Below, in pieces: positions 48,407 through 56,442 of a stretch of 64,000 bases of DNA. Both the position numbers and the translations under genes were made by a program. A model generated the notes under the pieces. It was not told the DNA's origin and ran no database searches. It saw nothing but the letters and a program-made list of their open reading frames with translations. Origin of the DNA: Cellulomonas sp. JZ18 (lineage in GTDB: Bacteria; Actinomycetota; Actinomycetes; Actinomycetales; Cellulomonadaceae). Position 1 is the first letter of the stretch, and each line of letters starts with the position of its first letter. The DNA lies in assembly GCF_009720485.1 (NCBI RefSeq), contig NZ_CP045245.1, forward strand, positions 3,968,001 to 4,032,000, given 5' to 3'.

Positions 48407-48736
48407 ATGAACGTCTCGATCTCGGTCAGCGCGCAGGAGGTCACGGGCCTCGCGGACGCGCTGGACGGCGTGGGGGCCGAGTACGGCTGCCCGGCGCTCC
48501 CCACCACCGGTACCGGTGCCGAGTCCACCGGGCACGTCGAGCTCGCGCAGGCGCTGCCCCAGTTCTGCCAGTTCACGTCCGAGGTGCTGAACGCCCTGGT
48601 GGCGAACCTGATGCAGCACGCGGAGCAGCTGCGCGAGGCGTCGCGGCTGTACTGCTCGGCCGACGACGGCGCGTCCTCGGCCGTCGACGCGCTGCGGCTG
48701 CCCGCGTTCGACGCGCACCTGGACCAGGCGCGGTGA
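48407..48736 (+). CDS. ESX/T7SS-associated small protein
   Basis: 109 aa starting MNVSISVSAQEVTGLADALD, with GGAGGGG upstream. Helical, with features of ESX-1 EspC-like or DUF-type T7SS partner proteins (LAQALPQFCQFTSEVLNALV). Its stop overlaps the GTG of the WXG-domain protein by 4 nt, so both are made together and may dimerise for secretion. No T7SS core (EccC) gene is in the window. Confidence 0.65.
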   Translation: MNVSISVSAQEVTGLADALDGVGAEYGCPALPTTGTGAESTGHVELAQALPQFCQFTSEVLNALVANLMQHAEQLREASRLYCSADDGASSAVDALRLPAFDAHLDQAR

Positions 48737-49997
48737 CGGCGCCCGCGAGCGCCGAGCTCGGCGAGTCCGACGACCCTGTCGCCCTCGTCCCCGGCCAGGC
48801 GGGCGACGTGCGCGAGGTCGCGGCCACCCTGCGCTCCTGGTCGACGCGGCTGTCCGACACGGGCGACCACCTGAGGACGCTGCGGGCGCCGTCGTGGACG
48901 GGCGAGGGCGCGGACGCGTTCTGGGCGTCGTTCGGGCCCGTACCGGCGGTCTGGTTCACCGCGTCAGACCTGCTCGCGGACGCGGCCACAGCCCTCGAGG
49001 CGCACGCCGACGCGATCACGCGGGCGCAGGACAAGGCGCAGGACGCGATCGACCGGTGGAACCGCGGCGAGGAGCGCAGCGCCGCCGCCCGCGCGGCGTA
49101 CCAGCAGGCGGCGCAGCGGTTCGCGCAGCAGGGCGGGGTGCACCCGGTGTTCGTCGACACGGGCGAGGCCGACCGCCGTGAGGCGCGCGAGATCCTCGAG
49201 GACGCGCGCAGCGCGCTCGACGAGTCCGGGCACACCGCGATCATGGCCCTCGTCGAGGTGGGTGGCGGCACGCTCACGCAGGGCGGCTCGCAGGGCCCGG
49301 GGGCCGAGGGCAGCTGGTCGTGGGGGTCGGCGAAGAGCGACCAGTGGAAGCAGCAGTGGGGCGGCTCGTGGGCGGGCGACCCCGGCGGCCCCGCGGAGCT
49401 CGGCCTGTCGGCGGTGCTCGCGTCGGTGCACGGCGCCGCGTGGGTGTGGCGGACGCAGGGCAGCTTCACCAGACCCCTCGGCGGGGGCGCGCAGGTGTAC
49501 GGCAACGGCAGCGTGTCGGTGCTGTCCGCCGAGGCCACCGGGTCCGCGTCGTGGTCGAACGGCAAGGGCTTCCACGCGCAGGCGAACGCCGAGGCGAACC
49601 TCGCGAAGGCGGAGGGCCAGGTCGGCTACCGCAACGACTGGGCCGACGCGCACGTGAGCGGGACGGCGCAGGCGGGTGCGTACGCGAAGGGCGAGGCGCA
49701 GTTCACGACCGACGGCGTCGAGCTGAGCGGTGAGGCGCTGGCCGGGGCCAAGGTGGCGGTCGAGGGCGAGGCCAGCCTCGGCGGCATCGGCATCACCGCG
49801 GGCGCCGAGGGCTGGGCCGGCGCCGGCGCCGGCGGCTCCGTGCAGTTCGGCATGGAGGACGGCAAGTGGCGCATGGGCGTCAGCGGCGGCGTCGCGTGGG
49901 GCTCGGCGGTGAGCTGTCGGTCGGGATCGTGATCGACCCCGCCGAGGTCGTCGAGACGGGGCAGAAGATGGCCGACGAGATCGCGAGCTGGTGGTGA
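48733..49997 (+). CDS. WXG-domain T7SS-secreted-type protein (frame break near end)
   Basis: Residues 20-130 form a WXG100-like helical hairpin (LRAPSWTGEGADAFWASF, motif W-T-G). A repetitive Ala/Gly-rich beta region (about 260-395: AEATGSASWSNGKGFHAQAN and similar) follows. As written the frame ends at 49932. One extra G in the G4 run 49898-49901 extends it through ELSVGIVIDPAEVVETGQKM to TGA 49997, whose GTGA overlaps the next gene. That coupling supports the longer form, about 421 aa. Resembles polymorphic-toxin carriers but shows no toxin domain. Confidence 0.75.
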
Positions 49998-50464
49998 CGG
50001 CGATGGTGACGCTGCGGTGGCCGAACGACCTGTGGCGGCCCCTGGACCCCGGCGCGGTCGGCGTGGAGGGGGTCGAGCTGCTGGTCGGGCGCGCGGGCCT
50101 GGGCGGCGGGTACACGCCGCTGATGAGCGTGCGCCGCACGCTGCTGCCCGCGGGCGCGCCGCTCGGGCGGGTGGCCGACGAGGCCGCGCTGCGGCTCGCG
50201 CGGCAGACGGGGACCGCCGAGCGCCTGCGCCTGACGACCACGGGCACGGACGGGCCGGCGCCGGGGCTCACGCAGCTGCTGGCCGGGCAGGCGGAGGTCG
50301 ACGGCGTGCGGTACGACCTGCGTCAGCTCGACGGGCTGCTCGGGGCCGTCCAGGACGACGGGACGACCGCGGTCGTGGTCCTGACGGCGACGTGCACGGC
50401 CGACCAGCTGCCGGTCGTGGGCGAGGAGTTCCGCGCCGTGCTGAGCGGCATGTCGACGGACTGA
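49994..50464 (+). CDS. Unknown protein coupled to the WXG-domain gene
   Basis: 156 aa from GTG 49994, overlapping the (reconstructed) stop of the preceding gene by 4 nt. Cytosolic, alpha/beta, starting VTAMVTLRWPNDLWRPLDPG. The overall pattern recalls DUF1795/LpqN-like folds that accompany T7SS substrates as chaperones or immunity proteins. That is inferred from position and general form only. Confidence 0.6.
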   Translation: MTAMVTLRWPNDLWRPLDPGAVGVEGVELLVGRAGLGGGYTPLMSVRRTLLPAGAPLGRVADEAALRLARQTGTAERLRLTTTGTDGPAPGLTQLLAGQAEVDGVRYDLRQLDGLLGAVQDDGTTAVVVLTATCTADQLPVVGEEFRAVLSGMSTD

Positions 50465-50502
50465 GCGGGCGCTGCGGCGGCGGGCGGCGGCGACGCCCGG
50501 GG

Positions 50503-51042
50503 TCAGCCGATCCGGCCCGTCAGCGCCATCACGGCGACGAACACGCCGCCGATCACGAGCCCGCCGCCCGCCACCGCGGCGGCGACCAGGCCGGCGATCG
50601 CGGACGCCGGCTGCTTCTCCTGCCACCCCAGCTCGCGCGCGGGCCCCCTGATGGCGTCGTGCAGGGTGGAGCTGCGCTGCTCCTCGCGGCCGACCAGCAC
50701 CATCCTGCCGTCGGGTCCCCGTTCGTAGACCTCGACCCAGCGTCGGTACTTCTCCCGCCCGGTCCTCCCGCTCGCGCTGACGGACCCGGTGAAGCGGTTC
50801 ACCTCCGCACTGAGGCTCATGTCCACGATGCGCAGGGTCATCGTGGTGGGGTCGCACCGGACCATGGACCAGCTGCGCACCCAGCCCCGCGTGCTCCCGA
50901 TGCCGTCCTCGAACGGGTGGCGGAACCCGACGGCGAACCCGTCGTCGGTCTCCTCGACCATGACGTCGTCCGGCACTCGCCGCTCGACGGCCTCGCGCAG
51001 CTCGGCGACGAGGTCGACCTCGTCCCGCTCGTCCCTGTCCAC
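50503..51042 (-). CDS. Tail-anchored membrane protein, unknown
   Basis: 179 aa from GTG 51042 (GAGGGGAC site). A soluble domain of about 140 residues with PFEDGIGSTRGWVRSWSMVR and YERGPDGRMVLVGREEQRS is followed by one C-terminal TM helix (LVAAAVAGGGLVIGGVFVAV). It converges on the T7SS cluster. No family recognised. Confidence 0.6.
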   Translation of the reverse strand: MDRDERDEVDLVAELREAVERRVPDDVMVEETDDGFAVGFRHPFEDGIGSTRGWVRSWSMVRCDPTTMTLRIVDMSLSAEVNRFTGSVSASGRTGREKYRRWVEVYERGPDGRMVLVGREEQRSSTLHDAIRGPARELGWQEKQPASAIAGLVAAAVAGGGLVIGGVFVAVMALTGRIG

Positions 51043-51130
51043 GTCGTCCCCTCGTCCACGGCTGCCGGGCAGCGTAACCGGTGGGCCGGGGTCAGGTGCC
51101 GGGGTCCGTCGCCGCGTCGGCGCCGGGGCA

Positions 51131-51136
51131 TAGCCT
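51131..51136 (+). promoter_or_regulatory. -10 box (TAGCCT) of leaderless MFS-LOV operon
   Basis: TAGCCT, then 7 nt, then GTG 51144; no ribosome site. It drives the MFS exporter and, by overlap, the LOV phosphatase. Confidence 0.5.
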
Positions 51137-51143
51137 GTCCCGC

Positions 51144-52457
51144 GTGCAGGTGATCTCCGACCTCCGGGCGCTCTGGCCGCTGCGCGGCTTCCGGCGCCTG
51201 TTCGCCGTCCGTCTGGTGAGCCAGACGTCCGACGGCATGTTCCAGGTCGGGCTCGCGACGCTGTTCTTCTTCTCCCCCGAGAACGCGAGCACCGCCACGG
51301 GCGTCGCCGCGGCGTTCGCGGTGCTGCTGCTGCCGTTCACGATCGTCGGCCCCTGGGCGGGCGTGCTGCTGGACCGGTGGCGGCGGCGTCAGGTGCTGCT
51401 GTGGGGCAACCTCGTGCGGGTCGCGCTGACGCTGACGATCGCCGTGGTGATGCTCACCAGCGGGGTGACGCCGGCGGTGTACGTGCTGGCGCTCGTCACG
51501 CTGTCGGTCAACCGGTTCCTGCTCGCCGCGCTGTCGGCGTCGCTGCCGAAGGTCGTCGACGGGCCCCTGCTGCTCACGGCCAACTCCCTGACCCCGACGC
51601 TCGGCGCCGCGGCCGCCGGTGCCGGCGGCGCCCTCGGGTTCGTCCTCGGGTTCGTCCTGCCGGCGGGGCGGCTGCGCGACGCGATCTCGCTGCTCGTGGC
51701 CGCCGCGGTCATGGCGGTCGCGTCGGGGCTCGCGACGCGCCTGCGACCCGACGAGCTCGGCCCGGACCAGCGCGCCGACCGCTCGGACGTCCGGGCGGCC
51801 CTCGTGGAGCTCGCGCGCGGGCTCGTCGCCGGCGCGCGCTGGCTCGTGGCCCGCCGCACGCCCGCGCAGGCCCTCGGCATCATGGCGCTGCACCGGTTCT
51901 GCTACGGCGCGGTGTTCATCGCCAGCATCCTCATCTCGCGCAACCTGCTGTCCGACCCGGCCGACGTCGACGCGGGCCTGCGCACGTTCGGCACCGTGCT
52001 CGCCGTCAGCGGCGTGGGCTTCGCCCTCGCGGTCGTGCTGACCCCCGTGCTCAGCCCCCGCACGGGGCCGCACCGCTGGATCGTGCTGTGCCTGGGGCTC
52101 GCGGTGGTCACCCAGCTGCTGCTGGCCGTGACCGTCGCGCGGTGGGCCGTGCTCGCCGGGGCGCTCGCGCTGGGCCTCGCGGCGCAGGGCGCCAAGATCG
52201 CCGTCGACACGATCGTCCAGCGCGACACCGTCGACGCGTACCGCGGGCGGGCCTTCTCGCTGTACGACGTCCTCTACAACGCGGCGTTCGTCGGGGCGGC
52301 CGCACTGGCCGCCGTCACGCTGCCCGACAGCGGCTGGTCGCGGCCGGTGTTCGTCGCGCTGGCCGCGGTGTACGCGGCGGGTGCGGTCCTCTACGCCGTG
52401 GCGCCGCACGTGCCCGAGGAGGTCGACGCCCCCGCGGCACGGGCGGCACGGGCGTGA
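51144..52457 (+). CDS. MFS transporter
   Basis: 437 aa with about 12 TM helices. The motif GPWAGVLLDRWRRRQVLL between helices 2 and 3 is the MFS motif A (G-x-L-x-D-R-x-x-R-R). Most like drug or macrolide-type exporters. The stop overlaps the GTG of the LOV phosphatase by 4 nt, so transporter and photosensor are translated together. Substrate unknown. Confidence 0.87.
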   Translation: MQVISDLRALWPLRGFRRLFAVRLVSQTSDGMFQVGLATLFFFSPENASTATGVAAAFAVLLLPFTIVGPWAGVLLDRWRRRQVLLWGNLVRVALTLTIAVVMLTSGVTPAVYVLALVTLSVNRFLLAALSASLPKVVDGPLLLTANSLTPTLGAAAAGAGGALGFVLGFVLPAGRLRDAISLLVAAAVMAVASGLATRLRPDELGPDQRADRSDVRAALVELARGLVAGARWLVARRTPAQALGIMALHRFCYGAVFIASILISRNLLSDPADVDAGLRTFGTVLAVSGVGFALAVVLTPVLSPRTGPHRWIVLCLGLAVVTQLLLAVTVARWAVLAGALALGLAAQGAKIAVDTIVQRDTVDAYRGRAFSLYDVLYNAAFVGAAALAAVTLPDSGWSRPVFVALAAVYAAGAVLYAVAPHVPEEVDAPAARAARA

Positions 52458-54160
52458 GCGGGGGCGACGGGCAGCCGCTGCCGCACGTCCTCGACGACGT
52501 GCTCACGGGCGACCTGGCGCGTCGCGTGCTCGAGGACGAGACCCTCGCGATCGTGCTGACCGACCCGTCGCTGCCCGACGAGCCGGTGGTGTGGACCAAC
52601 GAGGCGTTCACGCGGCTCACGGGCTGGGCGCCGCACGAGGCGCGCGGGCGCAACTGCCGCTTCCTGCAGACGCCGCGCACCGACCCCGCGGCCGTCGCCC
52701 GCCTGCGGGCCGCGCTCGCCGCCGGCCAGGACCACGTGGAGCTGCTGCTCAACGCGCGCAAGGACGGCTCGGAGTTCTGGAACCAGCTCGTCGTCACGCA
52801 CCTGCGCGACGCCGAGGGGCGCGTCACGCACCGGGTCGGCGTGCAGGTCGACGTCACGGCGCGCGCGGTCGGCGACGCCGCGCGGGACACCGAGCTGGTC
52901 CGGGCCCGGCAGACCGGTGAGCGGCTGGCGCTGCTCGCGGCCGTGACGGACGAGCTCACGCGGCACCTGGAGTACGGGCACGCGGTCGACGCCCTCGCCG
53001 AGGTCGTGGTCCCGCGGATGGCGACCTGGGGCTTCGTCGCGGTGACGAACGAGCGCGGCCGGTTCGAGCGCGTGCACGTCGTCACGACGGACCCGGCGCG
53101 CGCACGGGAGGCGGCGGAGCTCGCGCACGAGGGGCCCGAGTGGCTGGTGCAGTCGTCGCGCGTGCAGCAGGCGCTCACGTCCGCCCCGGACCACGTCGCC
53201 GACGCGTTCCCCGTGGACGTCGACTCCCTCCCGGGGCGCACGACGCCCCGCCAGCTCGCGCTGCTGAGCGCCCTGGGGCTCGGTTCCGCGCTCGTGGTGC
53301 CGCTGCGCGCCCGGTCGCGCGTGATCGGGGTGCTGTGCCTGGTGCACGAGCGTCCGGACGGCTTCGACCAGGACGCCGTCGTCACGGCGGCGCACCTCAG
53401 CAGCCGCGCCGGGATCGTGCTGGAGAACGTGCGCCTCTACCTGGCCGAGCGCGACGCCGCGCTGACCCTGCAGCACAGCCTCCTGCCGGTGCTCGGCGAC
53501 GTGGCGGGGCTCGACGTCGCGGCGTCGTACCTGCCGTCGGGGCGACGGGCCGAGGTCGGCGGGGACTGGTTCGAGGCGTTCGCCCTGCCCGACGGCGCCG
53601 TCGGCCTGGCGGTCGGCGACGTGGTGGGGCACGACCTGCGGGCGGCGGCGTCCATGGGTCAGCTGCGCTCGCTCCTGCGCGCCGCCGTGTGGAGCGGCGA
53701 CGAGCCGGGGCCCGCGCTCGCGCGCCTCGACGACCTCGTGCGCGGCCTCGAGCTCGCCGACCTCGCGACGTGCGTCCAGGTGCGCTGGGAGCGCACGGAC
53801 GCCGGTGCGCACCTCACCTGGGCCAGCGCGGGGCACCCGCCGGCGGTGCTGCGGCTGCCGGACGGCGAGGTCGTCGAGCTCACCGGCGGCAGCACCACCC
53901 CCGTCGGGCTGGCGGGGCCCGGCCGCGGCACGCAGGCCTCGGCGACGTTCCCGCCGGGGTCGACGCTCGTGCTCTACAGCGACGGCCTCGTCGAGCGGCG
54001 CGACCGCACGCTGCGGGAGGGCGTCGCCGCCCTGCGGGACGCGCTCGCCGCGACCCCCTCGGGGGCGAGCGCGGAGCAGGTGCGCGACGCCCTCGTGGGC
54101 GCGCTCGTCGGCCGCCACCAGGAGGACGACGTGTGCCTGCTCGTCGTCCGCGACGGCTGA
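52454..54160 (+). CDS. LOV blue-light sensor / GAF / SpoIIE-type PP2C phosphatase
   Basis: 568 aa. The N-terminal PAS-LOV domain (about 20-140) contains the canonical flavin motif GRNCRFLQ with adduct-forming Cys68 and RKDGSEFWNQL. A GAF domain (about 160-330) follows. A SpoIIE/RsbU-type serine phosphatase (about 345-568) has EVGGDWFEAF, VGDVVGHDL, TWASAGHPPA and YSDGLVERRD. Blue light probably alters phosphatase activity on an anti-anti-sigma factor. It overlaps the MFS gene by 4 nt. No RsbV/RsbW partners are adjacent. Confidence 0.92.
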   Translation: MSGGDGQPLPHVLDDVLTGDLARRVLEDETLAIVLTDPSLPDEPVVWTNEAFTRLTGWAPHEARGRNCRFLQTPRTDPAAVARLRAALAAGQDHVELLLNARKDGSEFWNQLVVTHLRDAEGRVTHRVGVQVDVTARAVGDAARDTELVRARQTGERLALLAAVTDELTRHLEYGHAVDALAEVVVPRMATWGFVAVTNERGRFERVHVVTTDPARAREAAELAHEGPEWLVQSSRVQQALTSAPDHVADAFPVDVDSLPGRTTPRQLALLSALGLGSALVVPLRARSRVIGVLCLVHERPDGFDQDAVVTAAHLSSRAGIVLENVRLYLAERDAALTLQHSLLPVLGDVAGLDVAASYLPSGRRAEVGGDWFEAFALPDGAVGLAVGDVVGHDLRAAASMGQLRSLLRAAVWSGDEPGPALARLDDLVRGLELADLATCVQVRWERTDAGAHLTWASAGHPPAVLRLPDGEVVELTGGSTTPVGLAGPGRGTQASATFPPGSTLVLYSDGLVERRDRTLREGVAALRDALAATPSGASAEQVRDALVGALVGRHQEDDVCLLVVRDG

Positions 54161-54191
54161 CGCCGGCACCGGCCGCCGTCGACCCCGGCCG

Positions 54192-55700
54192 TCAGGCCCC
54201 GCGGGACGCCCACCAGCGCAGCAGCTCCTCGCGCGCCGCGTCCTCACCGAGGGGGCCCCGCTCCATGCGCAGCTCCAGCAGGTAGCGGTACGCCTCCCCC
54301 ACCTCGCGGCCGGGTGCGATGCCGAGCGCGGCCATGATCTGCGTCCCGTCGAGGTCGGGCCGGATGGCCGCGATCTCCTCCTGCTCGCGCAGGCGCGCGA
54401 TCCGCGTCTCCAGGTCGTCGTACGCCGCGGACAGGCGGGCGGCCTTGCGCTGGTTGCGCGTCGTGGAGTCGGAGCGGGTGAGCCGGTGCAGCCGCTCGAG
54501 CAGCGGACCCGCGTCCGTCACGTAGCGGCGCACCGCGGAGTCCGTCCACTCCCCGTCGCCGTACCCGTGGAAGCGCAGGTGCAGCTCGGTGAGCCGCGCG
54601 ACGTCCTGCACCGTCTGCTTGTCGAACCGCAGCGCCTTGAGCCGCTTGGCGACCATCTTCGCGCCGACGACCTCGTGGTGGTGGAAGCTCACGCCGCCAC
54701 CGGGCTCGAACCGGCGCGTGCGCGGCTTGCCGATGTCGTGCAGCAGCGCCGCGAGGCGCAGCACGAGGTCCGGGCCGGGGACGGCGCCGTCGGGACCGGT
54801 CTCCAGCGCGATCGCCTTCTCCAGGACCATGAGCGAGTGCTCGTACACGTCCTTGTGGCGGTGGTGCTCGTCGATCTCCAGGCGCAGGGCGGGCAGCTCG
54901 GGCAGCACGTGGTCGGCGAGGCCGGTGTCGACGAGGACCTCGAGCCCGGCGCGCGCGTGCGGTGCCAGCAGCAGCTTCACGAGCTCGTCGCGCACGCGCT
55001 CGGCGGAGACGATCGCGATGCGGTCCGCCATCTCGACGATCGCGGTGCGCGCCTCGTCGTCGAGCCGGAAGCCGAGCTGCGCGACGAAGCGCGCGCCGCG
55101 CATCATCCGCAGCGGGTCGTCGTCGAAGGACTGCCGCGGGTCCACGGGCGTGCGCAGCACCTTCCGGGCCAGGTCCCCCAGGCCGCCGAAGGGGTCGACG
55201 AACGCGAGGTCCGGCACGCGCACCGCCATCGCGTTGACCGTGAAGTCGCGGCGCGAGAGGTCGCCCTCGAGCGTGTCGCCGAACGCCACCACCGGCTTGC
55301 GCGACGACGCCTCGTACTCGTCGGTCCGGTAGGTCGTCACCTCGACGACGACGTCCTGCGAGCCCCGGCCGCGCCGCCCGGCGAACCGGCGCGCGCCGAC
55401 CGTGCCGAACGCGCGGCCGACGTCCCAGTGCGCGTCCCCCCACGCGGCGAGCAGGGGCTCGGCGTCGTCGGGCGTCGCCGAGGTCGCGAAGTCGAGGTCG
55501 TTGCTCACCCGCCCCAGGAAGGCGTCGCGGACGGGACCGCCGACCAGCGCGAGCTCGTGCCCGGCGGCGCGGAACGCCTCGCCCAGCGGCACGGCGTCCG
55601 GCGCCATCCGCGTGAGCACCTCGATCGCGCGGCGCTGGAGCTGCGGCAGGGACGGCGGCTGCGGGGAGGAGGGCGGTCGGTCGTCGGTCTCGCGCGGCAC
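54192..55700 (-). CDS. pcnA: CCA tRNA nucleotidyltransferase
   Basis: Adds or repairs the 3' CCA end of tRNAs using CTP and ATP. The head domain has GGPVRDAFLGRVSNDLDFAT (catalytic carboxylates D-x-D), RRDFTVNAMA and DDPLRMMRGARF. A C-terminal HD domain (LLHDIGKPRTRRF, H...HD) is typical of this actinobacterial form. About 502 aa from GTG 55700, with a CAGGCT box 6 nt upstream; GTG 55730 is an alternative. It is divergent from nudix, the same order as Rv3907c-Rv3908 in mycobacteria. Confidence 0.92.
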   Translation of the reverse strand: MPRETDDRPPSSPQPPSLPQLQRRAIEVLTRMAPDAVPLGEAFRAAGHELALVGGPVRDAFLGRVSNDLDFATSATPDDAEPLLAAWGDAHWDVGRAFGTVGARRFAGRRGRGSQDVVVEVTTYRTDEYEASSRKPVVAFGDTLEGDLSRRDFTVNAMAVRVPDLAFVDPFGGLGDLARKVLRTPVDPRQSFDDDPLRMMRGARFVAQLGFRLDDEARTAIVEMADRIAIVSAERVRDELVKLLLAPHARAGLEVLVDTGLADHVLPELPALRLEIDEHHRHKDVYEHSLMVLEKAIALETGPDGAVPGPDLVLRLAALLHDIGKPRTRRFEPGGGVSFHHHEVVGAKMVAKRLKALRFDKQTVQDVARLTELHLRFHGYGDGEWTDSAVRRYVTDAGPLLERLHRLTRSDSTTRNQRKAARLSAAYDDLETRIARLREQEEIAAIRPDLDGTQIMAALGIAPGREVGEAYRYLLELRMERGPLGEDAAREELLRWWASRGA

Positions 55701-55875
55701 CGGACAAGCCTGCCAGAGGTCGGCGCGCACCCCGGCGACGCGCGTGGGGCACCGCCCGCGCCCCCGGCGACGCGCTGACCCCGGCGTGGCGCCCGGTCGA
55801 CCTCGTCGTGACCGGGCGATGACGCGGACATGACGTCCGTCCCCGGACGAGGGGGGACAGCGGGGGATGACTCGT

Positions 55876-55881
55876 TACAGT
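55876..55881 (+). promoter_or_regulatory. -10 box (TACAGT) of leaderless nudix-murJ operon
   Basis: TACAGT, then 6 nt, then ATG 55888. Confidence 0.55.
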
Positions 55882-55887
55882 GTCGGC

Positions 55888-56442
55888 ATGTCCGCCGCCG
55901 CCCACCCGCCCGTCCCCGGGCGTGTGCCGGCGCCGCCCGGCGGCCACCGGCTGCGGATCGACCCGGCCCGGCTGGCGCCGCGGCCGCACGCCGTGCCCGT
56001 CCCCGTGGTCGACGAGACGTCCGCGGGCGGGCTGGTCGTCATCCGGCGGCACGGCGAGTACGAGGCCGCGGTGATCGCGCGCCGCAACCGCGCCGGACGC
56101 CTCGAGTGGTGCCTGCCCAAGGGCCACCTCGAGGGTGACGAGACGCCCGAGCAGGCCGCCGTCCGGGAGATCGCCGAGGAGACCGGCATCACCGGCCGGG
56201 TCCTGCGCCGCCTCGGCGTCATCGACTACTGGTTCTCCGGCGACGACCGCCGGGTGCACAAGGTCGTGCACCACTTCCTGCTCGGTGCCGTGCACGGGGA
56301 CCTCACGGTCGAGAACGACCCCGACGGCGAGGCCGAGCAGGTCGAGTGGGTGCGGGTCGTCGACCTCTCCGCGCGCCTCGCGTACCCGAACGAGCGCCGC
56401 CTCGCCGGCACCGCGCTCGTGGTCCTCTCCGCGGACGCATGA
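55888..56442 (+). CDS. NUDIX hydrolase
   Basis: 184 aa with a complete Nudix box: GHLEGDETPEQAAVREIAEE then TGI. MutT4-like by position: in mycobacteria the same gene precedes DUF6049 and murJ. Hydrolyses a nucleoside diphosphate-linked substrate, perhaps oxidised nucleotides. The stop overlaps the next ATG by 4 nt. Confidence 0.9.
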   Translation: MSAAAHPPVPGRVPAPPGGHRLRIDPARLAPRPHAVPVPVVDETSAGGLVVIRRHGEYEAAVIARRNRAGRLEWCLPKGHLEGDETPEQAAVREIAEETGITGRVLRRLGVIDYWFSGDDRRVHKVVHHFLLGAVHGDLTVENDPDGEAEQVEWVRVVDLSARLAYPNERRLAGTALVVLSADA

